Assembly: GCF_003340345.1 (NCBI RefSeq)
Contig: NZ_PPTQ01000009.1
Location: forward strand, 62,001 to 126,000
Source of the DNA: Paraeggerthella hongkongensis
Lineage (GTDB): Bacteria; Actinomycetota; Coriobacteriia; Coriobacteriales; Eggerthellaceae
Direction of reading: 5' to 3'
DNA length: 64,000 bases
Shown piece after piece: positions 52,041 through 60,780 of the stretch. How positions within the stretch are numbered: the stretch's first letter is position 1; the number at the start of each line of letters is the position of its first letter. The notes under the pieces are model-generated. The model was not told where the DNA came from. It searched no databases and was given only the letters and a program-made list of their open reading frames with translations. Position numbers and translations under genes: made by a program.

Positions 52041-52468
52041 ATACTCGAAAGAGTCCGAGCTCTTGTAAAGGGCTGCGTTATGTTGGTAAGTCACTATCGA
52101 CATTGCCCTTTTTCGGGACACGAAACGGGATCTTTTCCTTGCAGCCTGGATGAAAGCCGGCTACCCCGCACCACCCCGCCTGCTCCGCTCATAAAAGGCG
52201 CCTCGCTGGCAGATTCCGACGGTTTGCGGTCGTCGAATGCACGCCGCGAGCGGCCTTTCCCCGACCTCGATTTTGCACAAGCTTCTGACCAGGCGCGATG
52301 ATGAAGCGCTTGCAGCTTGCGAAACGAAAGGCCGAAGCAACGACTGCAAACCGTCAAAACTTGCCAGCAAACGCGATTTTCCGAGCGCATGCCTTTGTCT
52401 TCGAGCATTACGGCAATCCGCGTCGGTTGCCAGAAGCGAACGCTATACGAACAGGCTGCGTTGGCGGA
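52041..52468. other. Non-coding region between brnA and dxr
   Basis: No gene. It is occupied mostly by the second inverted-repeat element. Genes converge here (brnA rightward, dxr leftward), so the hairpins could also act as a bidirectional terminator. Confidence 0.45.
52205..52368. repeat. Inverted-repeat element (MITE/BIME-like), copy 2
   Basis: Arms 52205-52233 (GCTGGCAGATTCCGACGGTT...GTCGT) and 52340-52368 (complement GCTGGCAAGTTTTGACGGTT...GTCGT) are related to the arms at 40718-40919 and have the same inverted order and similar spacing (106 bases). The outer GCACGAAAAACC part of copy 1 is not preserved here, so this is a shorter or more decayed copy. Confidence 0.65.
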
Positions 52469-53758
52469 CTAGCGAGCTTCGATCCATCGACGCGCTTCCT
52501 GGCGAGCCCAAGCATCCACGGCCTCCAGCTGATCAAGGCTCTCGACCCGTTGAACGCCGTTGCGCTCGTGCACGTCCATGACGGCTTCGACGCATTCCGC
52601 AATGCCCAAATAGGTTCCCTCTTCGGCCAAGAACGCGGCGACTGCAACTTCGTTCGCGGCGTTCATGACGCACGGCAGCGTACCGCCCGTACGCCCCGCA
52701 TGATACGCCAGGTCAAGACAACGGAACGTATCGGTGTCGGGCGCGGCGAACTCCAGCGTGCCCAGCGTGCGGAAGTCGAGCGGCGCAACCGGAGCGTCCC
52801 AGCGCTCGGGATAGGACAGCGCGAACTGGATGGGAATGCGCATGTCGGTGGTGCCGAGGTGCGCCTTCACGCTGCCGTCGGAAAACTCCACCATGGAATG
52901 GATGGCGCTTTGAGGCTGCACCACCACTTCGATCTTGTCATAGGGCATCGCGAACAAATGATGGGCCTCTATGACCTCGAGCCCCTTGTTCATAAGCGTG
53001 GACGAGTCGATTGATATTTTCGCGCCCATGTTCCAGGTGGGGTGAGCCAGGGCTTGAGCAGGCGTGATGCAAGCCAGATCGGCACGCGTGCGTCCGCGGA
53101 ACGGGCCGCCCGAAGCGGTCACCCACAGCTTCGACACCTCGCGCGCGTCCTCGCCGAGCAGGCACTGGTAGATTGCCCCATGCTCGGAATCGATGGGCAT
53201 GAGCGCCCCCGCAGGACCCTGCGCAGGTGCCGTTCCCGCAGCTCGACGTTGGGCGTCAACCTGCGCAGCCAGGGGCATGATGAGGTCGCCGCCCACTACA
53301 AGGGACTCCTTGTTCGCCAGAGCAAGAACCTTGCCTGCCGCCAACGCTTCATGGCTTGCGCGCAAACCGGCTGCTCCCACCAGGGCGTTCACCACGATAT
53401 CCGCCTCGGGAAGACTCGCCAAGCGCGCAACGGCCTGGGCACCGAACCCCAGCGCTCCTTCGCCGCCGGCTTCGCGGCGCGCAACGGCCTGGGCAAGCGT
53501 AGACGATGCGCTCGGTGCGGGCTGCGCGCTCTCGCGCACCAGGGCCGCCAGGTCGTCGGCAACCGCCTCGCCCTTCAAACGCTCGTCGCCTACCGCCACG
53601 TGACGCACCCCGAACTCCCGAGCCTGAGCCAAAAGCTCGTCCGCTCGCGAATGCACCGCCAACGCAATAACCTCAAGCTGGTCCGCATGCCTGCGCACCA
53701 CGTCGAGCGTTTGCGTGCCGATAGAACCCGTAGAGCCCAGAACAACGATGCGTTTCAC
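52469..53758 (-). CDS. dxr: DXP reductoisomerase
   Basis: Second enzyme of the MEP pathway. NADPH loop VVLGSTGSIGTQTLDVVRRH at 4-23; active-site segments ALANKESLVVGGDLI, PIDSEHGAIYQCL, TASGGPF and MGAKISIDSSTLMNKGLEVIEA. At 429 residues it is about 30 longer than usual, due to an Ala/Gly-rich insertion near 90-115. GTG start with AGGAGG upstream. Confidence 0.95.
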   Translation of the reverse strand: MKRIVVLGSTGSIGTQTLDVVRRHADQLEVIALAVHSRADELLAQAREFGVRHVAVGDERLKGEAVADDLAALVRESAQPAPSASSTLAQAVARREAGGEGALGFGAQAVARLASLPEADIVVNALVGAAGLRASHEALAAGKVLALANKESLVVGGDLIMPLAAQVDAQRRAAGTAPAQGPAGALMPIDSEHGAIYQCLLGEDAREVSKLWVTASGGPFRGRTRADLACITPAQALAHPTWNMGAKISIDSSTLMNKGLEVIEAHHLFAMPYDKIEVVVQPQSAIHSMVEFSDGSVKAHLGTTDMRIPIQFALSYPERWDAPVAPLDFRTLGTLEFAAPDTDTFRCLDLAYHAGRTGGTLPCVMNAANEVAVAAFLAEEGTYLGIAECVEAVMDVHERNGVQRVESLDQLEAVDAWARQEARRWIEAR

Positions 53759-53831
53759 GTACGCCTCCTATCAGAGCGTTCAGTCACCAAGTCGTTCGCG
53801 GTGCCAGCAAAGGCGGCCGCGTCGCCCGCCC

Positions 53832-54761
53832 CTAGAAAAGAGGAACGGGAAACGGAATGCAGCCTCCCCCGACCAAAAGGATGGCCGAAGTCACGGCCAC
53901 CAAGAACAGCGAGTCGCATCGATCGAGCAAGCCACCGTGGCCCGGCATGATGCTCCCGGAGTCCTTGAAGCCCGAATTGCGCTTGATGCGGCTTTCAGCC
54001 AAATCGCCAAGCACGCCCATCAATCCGCTGATCAGGCCAAACACGATAGCTTGAGGAATGGACATGACCACGCCCGGAATAAACGTCATCAAGCACCAGA
54101 ACACGGCCGATCCCACCAAGCCGGCAATGAAGCCCTCCCAGCTTTTCTTGGGGCTGGTCCGCGGAGCCAGCTTGTGCTTGCCGAACTTGCTGCCCACCAA
54201 ATAAGCGAACGAGTCGTTGGCCCACACGCTCAAGAACACGCCCAGAGCCAGCACGCCGCCCCACGGCTGGGGAAGCGCCGTGCGGATGACCACCAGACCG
54301 GACAGCAGCATGCCGCAGTACGCCGCGCCGAAAAAGCTCACGCCCACGTCGGGGACGCGCGCCCGCATCCAGAACACGTACCACACGATCAACGCCAGAA
54401 GCAGCGCCATGCTGACGTACAGCGCCCCGTTCAATCCCAAGAAAAACACGCTGAGCGGGTACAGCATGGCCGCGATGATGCCAAGCATCTCGTTGGGAAG
54501 CTTCGCATCAGAACGCAGCATATAGTAGAACTCGCCCGCCGTGATGCCGGCCGTGGCAACCAAGAACGCAACCGTGGTCCACTCGCTTGCCAAAATGCAC
54601 ACCACGGACAGCGCCACGTACACGAAGCCCGTGCGAAACCGCACCTGGAGGTCCGTGGCGTTCTTCAGCTTCTTGGGCGTCTTTCCGTACGCGAAGTCCT
54701 TGATGCGCTCGGTGCGCTTGCGATCATCGTTGGCCGACTGATCGCCGGGCCGCTCGTCCAC
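53832..54761 (-). CDS. cdsA: Phosphatidate cytidylyltransferase
   Basis: Makes CDP-diacylglycerol from phosphatidate. About seven membrane helices. The C-terminal CdsA signature is SPKKSWEGFIAGLVGSAV ... LGDLAESRIKRNSGFKDSGSIMPGHGGLLDRCDSL, with the metal-binding Asp residues. A ~45-residue charged N-terminal extension precedes the first helix. GTG start directly after the uppS stop. Confidence 0.95.
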   Translation of the reverse strand: MDERPGDQSANDDRKRTERIKDFAYGKTPKKLKNATDLQVRFRTGFVYVALSVVCILASEWTTVAFLVATAGITAGEFYYMLRSDAKLPNEMLGIIAAMLYPLSVFFLGLNGALYVSMALLLALIVWYVFWMRARVPDVGVSFFGAAYCGMLLSGLVVIRTALPQPWGGVLALGVFLSVWANDSFAYLVGSKFGKHKLAPRTSPKKSWEGFIAGLVGSAVFWCLMTFIPGVVMSIPQAIVFGLISGLMGVLGDLAESRIKRNSGFKDSGSIMPGHGGLLDRCDSLFLVAVTSAILLVGGGCIPFPVPLF

Positions 54762-55541
54762 TTACTTCACCGCCCCGAACCGTCGATCGCGCCCCTGGTA
54801 CTCAAGCAGCGAACGCAGCAACTCGTACCGGTTGAAGTCGGGCCACAGAACGTCGGTGCACACGAATTCCGAATACGCGATCTGCCATAGCAGGAAGTTC
54901 GATACGCGCATTTCGCCGCTCGTGCGAATAAGCAGGTCGGGATCGGGAATGTCGGCGGTATACAGATGGCGCGCGAACGACTCCTCGGTAAGCTCCTCGG
55001 GCGCGCGACCGTCGCGCATCGCGTCATGAGCCTCGTCCATGTACGAGCGGACGGCGTCGAGCAGCTCCTGACGACCGCCGTAGTTCACCGCCACGACCAG
55101 GGTCATGCCGTCGTTGTCCTTCGTTTTCTCCCACGCTTTCGCGAATGCGTCACGCGTCTTCTTCGGAAGCGCATCGGTCTGCCCGATGGTCATGACCCGA
55201 ACGTGCTCTTCGTGCAAGCCGTCCACTTCAGCCAGCATAGTGGTTGCGAACAGGTTCATCAGGCCGATGACCTCTTCCTGCGGACGGCGCCAGTTCTCGG
55301 ACGAGAACGAATAGATGGTTAGGTAGCGAACGCCCACGTCGGACGCGCAGCGGATAGTCTCGCGCACCGCCTCGATGCCGGCTTTGTGGCCGAACAGGCG
55401 ATTCTTGCCGCGCTCTTTCGCCCATCGACCGTTGCCGTCCATGATGACGGCCACGTGCTGGGGAACCGCCGCAGGGTCAAGCTGCGTCGGATCCAGGTCC
55501 GCCGGCGGATGGGGAAATATGTAATCCAAGGGCTTGTTCAC
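54762..55541 (-). CDS. uppS: Undecaprenyl diphosphate synthase (isoprenyl transferase)
   Basis: cis-Prenyltransferase with the motifs VAVIMDGNGRWAKERG (30-45), GHKAGIEAVRETI, YLTIYSFSSENWRRP, LVVAVNYGGRQEL and DPDLLIRTSGEMRVSNFLLWQIAYSEF. It makes the lipid carrier used by the capsule and peptidoglycan pathways in this window. GTG start. Confidence 0.95.
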   Translation of the reverse strand: MNKPLDYIFPHPPADLDPTQLDPAAVPQHVAVIMDGNGRWAKERGKNRLFGHKAGIEAVRETIRCASDVGVRYLTIYSFSSENWRRPQEEVIGLMNLFATTMLAEVDGLHEEHVRVMTIGQTDALPKKTRDAFAKAWEKTKDNDGMTLVVAVNYGGRQELLDAVRSYMDEAHDAMRDGRAPEELTEESFARHLYTADIPDPDLLIRTSGEMRVSNFLLWQIAYSEFVCTDVLWPDFNRYELLRSLLEYQGRDRRFGAVK

Positions 55542-55566
55542 GCTACCACCTCACAAAAGACGAGAA

Positions 55567-55592
55567 AGCCGACGATCGCGCGATCGTCGGCT
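55567..55592. terminator. 26-bp perfect palindrome between frr and uppS
   Basis: AGCCGACGATCGC and its exact complement abut. On the minus strand TTTCTCGTCTTTTG follows, so frr transcription may terminate partially before uppS, allowing different expression of the translation and lipid genes. The GATCG centre could also be a protein-binding dyad. Confidence 0.55.
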
Positions 55593-55620
55593 TCGGAGAT
55601 TTATCCCAGCTTGCGCCGAG

Positions 55621-56178
55621 TTAAATCTCCATCACCTCGGCTTCTTTCTTCTTGAAAGCCTCGTCCACCTCGGCGACGTACTTGTCGGTGAGCTTCTGGA
55701 CTTCAGCCTGGGCACGACGCTCGTCGTCTTCGGGAAGGTTGTCCTCTTTGACCGAGCGCTCGATGGCGGCATTGGCATCCTGGCGAGCCTTGCGCACGCC
55801 GACGCGCGCCTCCTCGGCGTAGCCCTTGCACTGCTTCACCAGATCGCGGCGACGTTCCTCGGTAAGCGTAGGGAACGGCAGGCGAATGACCGAGCCGTCG
55901 TTCGAGGGCGTCACGCCCAGATCGCTGGCCAGGATGGCCTGCTCGATGGCGCCCAGCACGCCTTTGTCCCACGGCTCGATGACCAGCATGTGCGCGTCGG
56001 GAGCCTTGACGCCCGCCATCTGGTTGACCGGCGTCGGCACGCCGTAGTAGTCCACCCTGATGCGATCGAGCACCATGGCGTTCGCGCGTCCCGTGCGCAC
56101 AGCGGAGAAGTTGTTGCCCAGCGAATGGAGCACGCCTTGCATGCGCTCCTCAGCTTGCAGCATGATATCGTCGATCAT
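55621..56178 (-). CDS. frr: Ribosome recycling factor
   Basis: 185 residues: MIDDIMLQAEERMQGVLHSLGNNFSAVRTGRANAMVLDRI, PTPVNQMAGVKAPDAHMLVIEPWDK, and the helical PTLTEERRRDLVKQCKGYAEEARVGVRKARQDAN. With EF-G it splits post-termination ribosomes. ATG 56178 follows AAAGGAATC; an upstream start at 56193 is less likely. Confidence 0.96.
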   Translation of the reverse strand: MIDDIMLQAEERMQGVLHSLGNNFSAVRTGRANAMVLDRIRVDYYGVPTPVNQMAGVKAPDAHMLVIEPWDKGVLGAIEQAILASDLGVTPSNDGSVIRLPFPTLTEERRRDLVKQCKGYAEEARVGVRKARQDANAAIERSVKEDNLPEDDERRAQAEVQKLTDKYVAEVDEAFKKKEAEVMEI

Positions 56179-56229
56179 TCCGATTCCTTTCAACCTGCTT
56201 CTTGCAATACGCTCGTCGCGCGAGCGCTA

Positions 56230-56261
56230 CGTTCGTTCGTTCGTTCGTTCGTTCGTTCGTT
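56230..56261. repeat. CGTT tetranucleotide repeat, eight copies, between pyrH and frr
   Basis: Eight perfect CGTT units lie in the 87-base gap, starting five bases after the pyrH stop. Such a perfect short repeat is prone to slippage. It changes only the spacing between two essential genes, so any effect would be on coupling or mRNA stability. Confidence 0.9.
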
Positions 56262-56265
56262 GACC

Positions 56266-56982
56266 TTATTCTACCGTGGTTCCGACGTTTTCGCCCTTCA
56301 AAGCCCGCGAAATGTTTCCGCTTACCGTCAGGTCGAACACGATCATGGGCACGCTGTTGTCCATGCACAGCGAAGTCGCCGTGGAATCCATGACGTTGAG
56401 GCCCTGCGACAGCACGTCCATGTAGCTGATGCGATCGTAGCGCTTGGCATCCGGATTCTTCTTGGGATCGCTGTCGTACACGCCGTCGACCTTCGTGGCC
56501 TTCATGAGCACGTCCACGTCCAGTTCGCACGCGCGCAGGGCGGCCGTGGTGTCAGTGGTGAAGTACGGGTTGCCCGTGCCGGCGGCCAAAATGACCACGC
56601 GGCCCTTCTCCATGTGACGGATGGCGCGGCGGCGAATGTAGGGCTCGGAAACTTCCTGCATGTTGATGGCGCTTTGCACGCGCGAGAAAATGCCGTGGCG
56701 CTCGAACGCGTCCTGCAGGGCCAGCGAGTTCATGACCGTGGCCAGCATGCCGATGTAGTCGGCCTGCGCGCGGTCCATGCCCTCGGCCGATCCGGCCAGG
56801 CCGCGGAAGATGTTGCCGCCGCCCACCACCACGGCAAGCTGCACGCCGTCGCGCACGATGTCGGCAATCTGGTCGGCCAGGTCGTCGACCACCTTGGGAT
56901 CGATACCGTAGCCAACATCCCCCGCCAGCGCTTCGCCGGACAGTTTGAGCAGCACGCGCTTGTACCGATACTCTTCAGACAT
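56266..56982 (-). CDS. pyrH: UMP kinase
   Basis: Amino-acid-kinase-fold enzyme making [23 protein letters not shown] at 8-27, [47 protein letters not shown] and the terminal [21 protein letters not shown]. 238 residues is standard. GAGAGG precedes the ATG. First gene of the pyrH-frr-uppS-cdsA-dxr series. Confidence 0.96.
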   Translation of the reverse strand: MSEEYRYKRVLLKLSGEALAGDVGYGIDPKVVDDLADQIADIVRDGVQLAVVVGGGNIFRGLAGSAEGMDRAQADYIGMLATVMNSLALQDAFERHGIFSRVQSAINMQEVSEPYIRRRAIRHMEKGRVVILAAGTGNPYFTTDTTAALRACELDVDVLMKATKVDGVYDSDPKKNPDAKRYDRISYMDVLSQGLNVMDSTATSLCMDNSVPMIVFDLTVSGNISRALKGENVGTTVE

Positions 56983-57044
56983 AGACTCTATCCTCTCGGT
57001 GGTCGTTCATTGCTTTGAATTTAGCCTATCTATAGTACCTGAAA

Positions 57045-57080
57045 AAGAAACGGCCGCGTAGTCAACGCGGCCGTTTTCAG
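57045..57080. terminator. Bidirectional hairpin between htrA and pyrH
   Basis: AAACGGCCGCGT and ACGCGGCCGTTT form a 12-bp stem with a short loop; T-rich runs flank it on both strands (CGTTTTC on plus, CGTTTCTTTTTC on minus). It insulates pyrH from htrA transcription. Confidence 0.7.
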
Positions 57081-57184
57081 GCATTTCACGCAAAGGACAA
57101 ACCAAAAAACACCGCCGAGAAGCCTTGCCCTCGCGCGTTTCGGCACTCGGTTTCGCAGAAGCGACCGCACGAGCCTCGACGGAA

Positions 57185-57218
57185 AAGCGGCCCCCGCTTC
57201 ACATGCAGGGGCCGCTAG
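57185..57218 (-). terminator. htrA terminator
   Basis: On the minus strand AGCGGCCCC...GGGGCCGCT followed by TTTT, about 20 bases after the htrA stop: a typical intrinsic terminator. Confidence 0.75.
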
Positions 57219-57234
57219 AAACCGCCGTCAGCTC

Positions 57235-58674
57235 TTAGGCCGCGCTTTGCTGCGACTCGCCGCTACCGCCGCCGAACAGGCGCTCAAGCATGGACTCCTT
57301 CGAAGTGGAGCTGTTCTGCTGCGTGGTAGCAGCCTGCGAGGACTCGTCGGATCCCAGCGTGACCTCGATCTGCTTCGTCTCGCCGTTGCGGTTCACGTCA
57401 AGCGAAACCTTGTCGCCGGGGTTCTTGGCGCGAACGGCCAGCATGAGATCGCTTGCCGAGGCAACGTCCTTGCCGTCGAACTTGGTGATGATGTCGCCCG
57501 CTTGCAAGCCAGCCTCCGCCGCGCCGGAGCCGGGATTCACGGCGGCAACGTACGCGCCGCTGTCAACCGACAGGCCGTAACGCTTGGCGTTCTGCGAGTT
57601 CACCGTGGACAGGGACACGCCAAGCTGCGCATGGGTCGGGGTCTTGCCGTCGATGATCTGCTGGGCGATGTTGACCGCGTAGTTCACCGGGATGGCGAAC
57701 CCGACGCCGGAGTAGTTGCCGGAGTTCGACGTGATCAGGGTGTTGATGCCGATCAGCTTGCCTTCGGCGTCAACGAGCGCGCCGCCGGAGTTGCCGGGGT
57801 TGATGGCCGCGTCCGTCTGGATCATGTTCGGGTAGATGGTCACTTCGCCCGATCCGCCCTGCTGGGCGCTGCTGTTCATGATCTGAGAGCGGCTGGTGGC
57901 CGACACGATGCCCGTGGCAACGGACTGCTCCAAACCGAAGGGGCTGCCGATGGTCATAACCCATTCGCCGATAGTCAGGTTGTCGGAGTCGCCAATTGCC
58001 ATCGGCGTCAGGTCGGTTGCATCCTTAGCCTTGACAACGGCCAGGTCGGAGCTGGGATCGCTCCCAACAACTTGGGCATCGTACGTGTTGCCGCCTACGG
58101 TCACCTTGAGCGCGTCGGCGCCCTGGACCACGTGGTAGTTCGTCACGATGTAGCCGTCCTTGGTCAGCACGACGCCGCTGCCCAGCGACGACTGCGTCAG
58201 CGTGGATTCGGAAGACCCGCTCACGCCGTAGCCGTACAGCCCCATGCCGGACTGGCTGGTGTACACGTCGATGGCCGCTACGGAAGGCAGGGATTTGCTG
58301 GCCACGGCCTCGGCCAGGGTCACGCTTTCCCCTTCGGCGTTGATGACGCTGCCGCTCGACGATCCGATCTGGGCAGAAGAGCCCCCGTCACCGGAAGACG
58401 AGCCTGCGGTCGAGGCTTGCCAGATGCCGAACCCGCCCAACCCGATGACGCAGGCAAGGGCCGCTCCGGCAAATGCAACGCCGAACGTCCGGCCGGCGCT
58501 GGACTTGGCCTGAGGCGTCGACGGCACGGCGGTGTGCTGCGCCGCGGCGTACCCATGACCCGGCTGCTGATAGTAAGGTTGCTGTCCCGCAGGAGCAACG
58601 TGCTGGGCGCGCTCGTCGCCCGGCTTCGGCGGCAAGGGGCTGCCGCTCGGGGTGGTTCCATTGGTTTCGCTCAT
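57235..58674 (-). CDS. HtrA/DegP-like serine protease with PDZ domain
   Basis: A cytoplasmic Pro/Gln/Gly-rich N-terminus (~55 aa), one membrane helix (about 62-87, FGVAFAGAALACVIGLGGFGIW), a Ser/Gly-rich linker, a trypsin-like domain with the triad in TNYHVV, SSDLAVV and INPGNSGGALV, then one PDZ domain (LGVSLSTVNSQ ... AEAGLQAGDIITKFDGKDV) and a short tail. It degrades or refolds envelope proteins. ATG 58674 is ten bases from GGAG; a GTG nine bases upstream is possible. Confidence 0.93.
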   Translation of the reverse strand: MSETNGTTPSGSPLPPKPGDERAQHVAPAGQQPYYQQPGHGYAAAQHTAVPSTPQAKSSAGRTFGVAFAGAALACVIGLGGFGIWQASTAGSSSGDGGSSAQIGSSSGSVINAEGESVTLAEAVASKSLPSVAAIDVYTSQSGMGLYGYGVSGSSESTLTQSSLGSGVVLTKDGYIVTNYHVVQGADALKVTVGGNTYDAQVVGSDPSSDLAVVKAKDATDLTPMAIGDSDNLTIGEWVMTIGSPFGLEQSVATGIVSATSRSQIMNSSAQQGGSGEVTIYPNMIQTDAAINPGNSGGALVDAEGKLIGINTLITSNSGNYSGVGFAIPVNYAVNIAQQIIDGKTPTHAQLGVSLSTVNSQNAKRYGLSVDSGAYVAAVNPGSGAAEAGLQAGDIITKFDGKDVASASDLMLAVRAKNPGDKVSLDVNRNGETKQIEVTLGSDESSQAATTQQNSSTSKESMLERLFGGGSGESQQSAA

Positions 58675-59019
58675 ATGCTTCACGCTCCTTTATTTCGTAT
58701 CGCGATCGCTCGTCTTACGTACTGCTTGTAACGCGGTCACCTTAGCACGCCAAGCTTCTGATCTGGGTCGCTTGCACTCAATCGTCATCTTCGCGTCATG
58801 GAATTACACCGATTGGTGTACGTACCGAAACCAAGCCGTACACTGGCGGGTGCAAAGGCGCCAACGAAGCGGGAGCCGACCGCGCCGCGCCCGCAGCGCA
58901 AGCGCCAACCGCCCGATCGCACGGTGCGGCGCGCCCCGAAAAGCACTCTTCCCTCCGCATTCGGCAACGGCGCGGTATGATACGAACAACGTCGGCAAAC
59001 CCCTATCGAAGGAGCGCGT
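58675..59019. promoter_or_regulatory. Divergent region between htrA and the 59020 operon
   Basis: No gene. A perfect dyad TACACC-GATT-GGTGTA (58805-58820) is a candidate operator for one of the two divergent units. Otherwise GC-rich DNA with no clear promoter boxes. Confidence 0.4.
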
Positions 59020-59571
59020 ATGGATCGACCCTCCCAACCGCATCGCACCCTGGCCCAGCGCGTGCAAGAGCTGTACATCCGCATCCTGTTGCGCCTGCTC
59101 CCCTTGCTGCTTTCGCTGTTTCGCCGCGTATCGAAGCGCATCCAAGCAGAAATAGACTACCTGGAGCCCGGCTGCACCTTCATGTTGACCGTCGACGGAA
59201 CCGGGCTGGCATGCGCGTGCCGGCGCACCGACAGCGGATCGTTCAAGCGCGTGCCGCCGAGCGCCCTTGCGCGGGACGTGGAACCGGGAAGCGGCCTGGC
59301 CAGCGCGAACGCGCAGGCCGTCACCGTGGATTACGTGATCGCGTTTCGGTCGTCGGCCTACGCGTTCGCCTGCTTCTCCGGCGGCATGACGCTGCAGGAC
59401 GCGCTTGCGCAGCGCGCGTTCTCGACTCGCGGCCCCAACAGCACGGGCGTGGCCCTGACCTACCTGTTCACCGCGCTGCTGAAAATGTTCTTCGGCTGGC
59501 GCGCAGCCTACCGAATCTCAAAGCCCGCCGTCAAACCGCTCCCCCGCCCGGCGGAGCCTCGGAAAGGATAG
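59020..59571 (+). CDS. Conserved hypothetical, possible lipid-binding (SCP2-like) protein
   Basis: 183 residues, AAGGAG three bases before the ATG. An amphipathic N-terminal stretch (YIRILLRLLPLLLSLFRRVSKRIQ) precedes a compact domain (CTFMLTVDGTGLACACRRTDSGSFKRV ... VTVDYVIAFRSSAYAFACFSGGMTLQDALAQRAFSTRG). The order beta-meander, hydrophobic helix, small-residue helix is reminiscent of sterol-carrier-protein-2 folds, but I cannot confirm the family. It precedes the alcohol dehydrogenase gene by two bases, so it likely belongs to that operon. Confidence 0.6.
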   Translation: MDRPSQPHRTLAQRVQELYIRILLRLLPLLLSLFRRVSKRIQAEIDYLEPGCTFMLTVDGTGLACACRRTDSGSFKRVPPSALARDVEPGSGLASANAQAVTVDYVIAFRSSAYAFACFSGGMTLQDALAQRAFSTRGPNSTGVALTYLFTALLKMFFGWRAAYRISKPAVKPLPRPAEPRKG

Positions 59572-59573
59572 CC

Positions 59574-60761
59574 ATGCAAGGTTTCGAATTCAGCTGCCCC
59601 ACCAAAATCGTCTGCGGCCAGCACGCGTTGGACAAGCTTCCCGGGGAACTCTCCGACCGCGGCGTCAAGCACCCGCTGGTCATGACCGACGCCGGACTGG
59701 TGAAGCTGGGCGTTGCCGCGAAGCTCACCGACGTGCTGGACGCCGCCGGCGTAGCCTACGACGTGTTCGACCAGGTGCCGCCCGACTCGTCGATGGACGT
59801 GGTGAACCAGGTGGCGCAGCTGTACGCGCAACGCGGATGCGACGGGTTCGTGGCCATCGGCGGCGGATCGGTCATCGACACCACGAAGGGCGCCGCAGCC
59901 TCGCTTGCCTGCGAGGGCGTCGACTTCGCCACCTTGCAAGGCGCGGAGATCCTGCAAAACGACATGCCGCCTTTCATCGCCGTTCCCACCACGGCCGGCA
60001 CCGGCAGCGAAGTGACGCTGGTGGCCGTGGTGGCCGACACACGCAAGCACGCGAAGCTGTCGTTCACATCCTACAAGCTGGTGCCGCACGTAGCCGTGCT
60101 GGATCCCGCGCTGACCGCGTCGCTGCCGCCGAAGCTGACCGCGACCACGGGCATGGACGCGCTCACGCACGCCGTCGAAGCGTACACGTCCATCCAAAAG
60201 AACCCTGTGTCCGACGCGTTCGCTGTGAAGGCGATCGAGCTGATCTCGCAGAACCTGCCAACAGCGTGCCGCGACGGCGGCAACGTGGAAGCGCGCACCA
60301 ACCTTGCGCTCGGATCGCTCATGGCCGGCGCCGCGTTCAGCAACGCCATGGTGGGCATCGTGCACGCCATCGGGCATTCGCTGGGCGGACTGTGCCATAT
60401 CCCTCATGGGCAGGCCATGATGATGCTGCTTCCCCACTGCGTTGCATACAACCTGGACACGGGCACGCACGCCGGCCTGTACGGGGAGCTGCTGCCGTAC
60501 CTGGCGCCGGCCCGCGCGGCGTCCTTAGGCGCGAACGCGTCGAGCGACGCTCGCGACGGGGCCTTCTGCGAGCACCTGTTCGCGCTTAACGACCTGTACC
60601 ACGACTCCTACGGCGTACCGCTCAAGCTGTCTGAAATGGGCGTGGAACGCGACCAGCTGGAAGCGGTGGCGAAGCAGGCGCGCTACGACGGCGCCGCGCT
60701 TTACAACAAGACCGAGATCACCGTGGATGTTGCGATGCGCATCCTGGAAGCCGCCTACTAA
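59574..60761 (+). CDS. Iron-containing alcohol dehydrogenase
   Basis: 395 residues. GGGSVIDTTKGAAASLACEG and PTTAGTGSEVTLVAVVAD form the NAD site; D/H metal ligands in GMDALTHAVEAYTS, IVHAIGHSLGGLCHIPHGQAMMMLLPH. It oxidises or reduces a primary alcohol/aldehyde. GGAAAGGATAGCC before ATG 59574 sets the start; the open frame further upstream overlaps the previous gene. Confidence 0.92.
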   Translation: MQGFEFSCPTKIVCGQHALDKLPGELSDRGVKHPLVMTDAGLVKLGVAAKLTDVLDAAGVAYDVFDQVPPDSSMDVVNQVAQLYAQRGCDGFVAIGGGSVIDTTKGAAASLACEGVDFATLQGAEILQNDMPPFIAVPTTAGTGSEVTLVAVVADTRKHAKLSFTSYKLVPHVAVLDPALTASLPPKLTATTGMDALTHAVEAYTSIQKNPVSDAFAVKAIELISQNLPTACRDGGNVEARTNLALGSLMAGAAFSNAMVGIVHAIGHSLGGLCHIPHGQAMMMLLPHCVAYNLDTGTHAGLYGELLPYLAPARAASLGANASSDARDGAFCEHLFALNDLYHDSYGVPLKLSEMGVERDQLEAVAKQARYDGAALYNKTEITVDVAMRILEAAY

Positions 60762-60780
60762 GAGGAAAGCGAAGGACCCC

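Noticed and set aside
56230-56261. CRISPR-like array
   Set aside because: Simple 4-bp repeat without spacers; the 16-bp array at 50804 also has no spacers. No cas genes in the window.
55534-57018. 494-codon plus-strand ORF across frr and pyrH
   Set aside because: It runs antisense over two essential genes; no family motifs.
57247-58731. 494-codon ORF on the plus strand opposite htrA
   Set aside because: Antisense shadow of a protease with a complete catalytic triad and PDZ domain.
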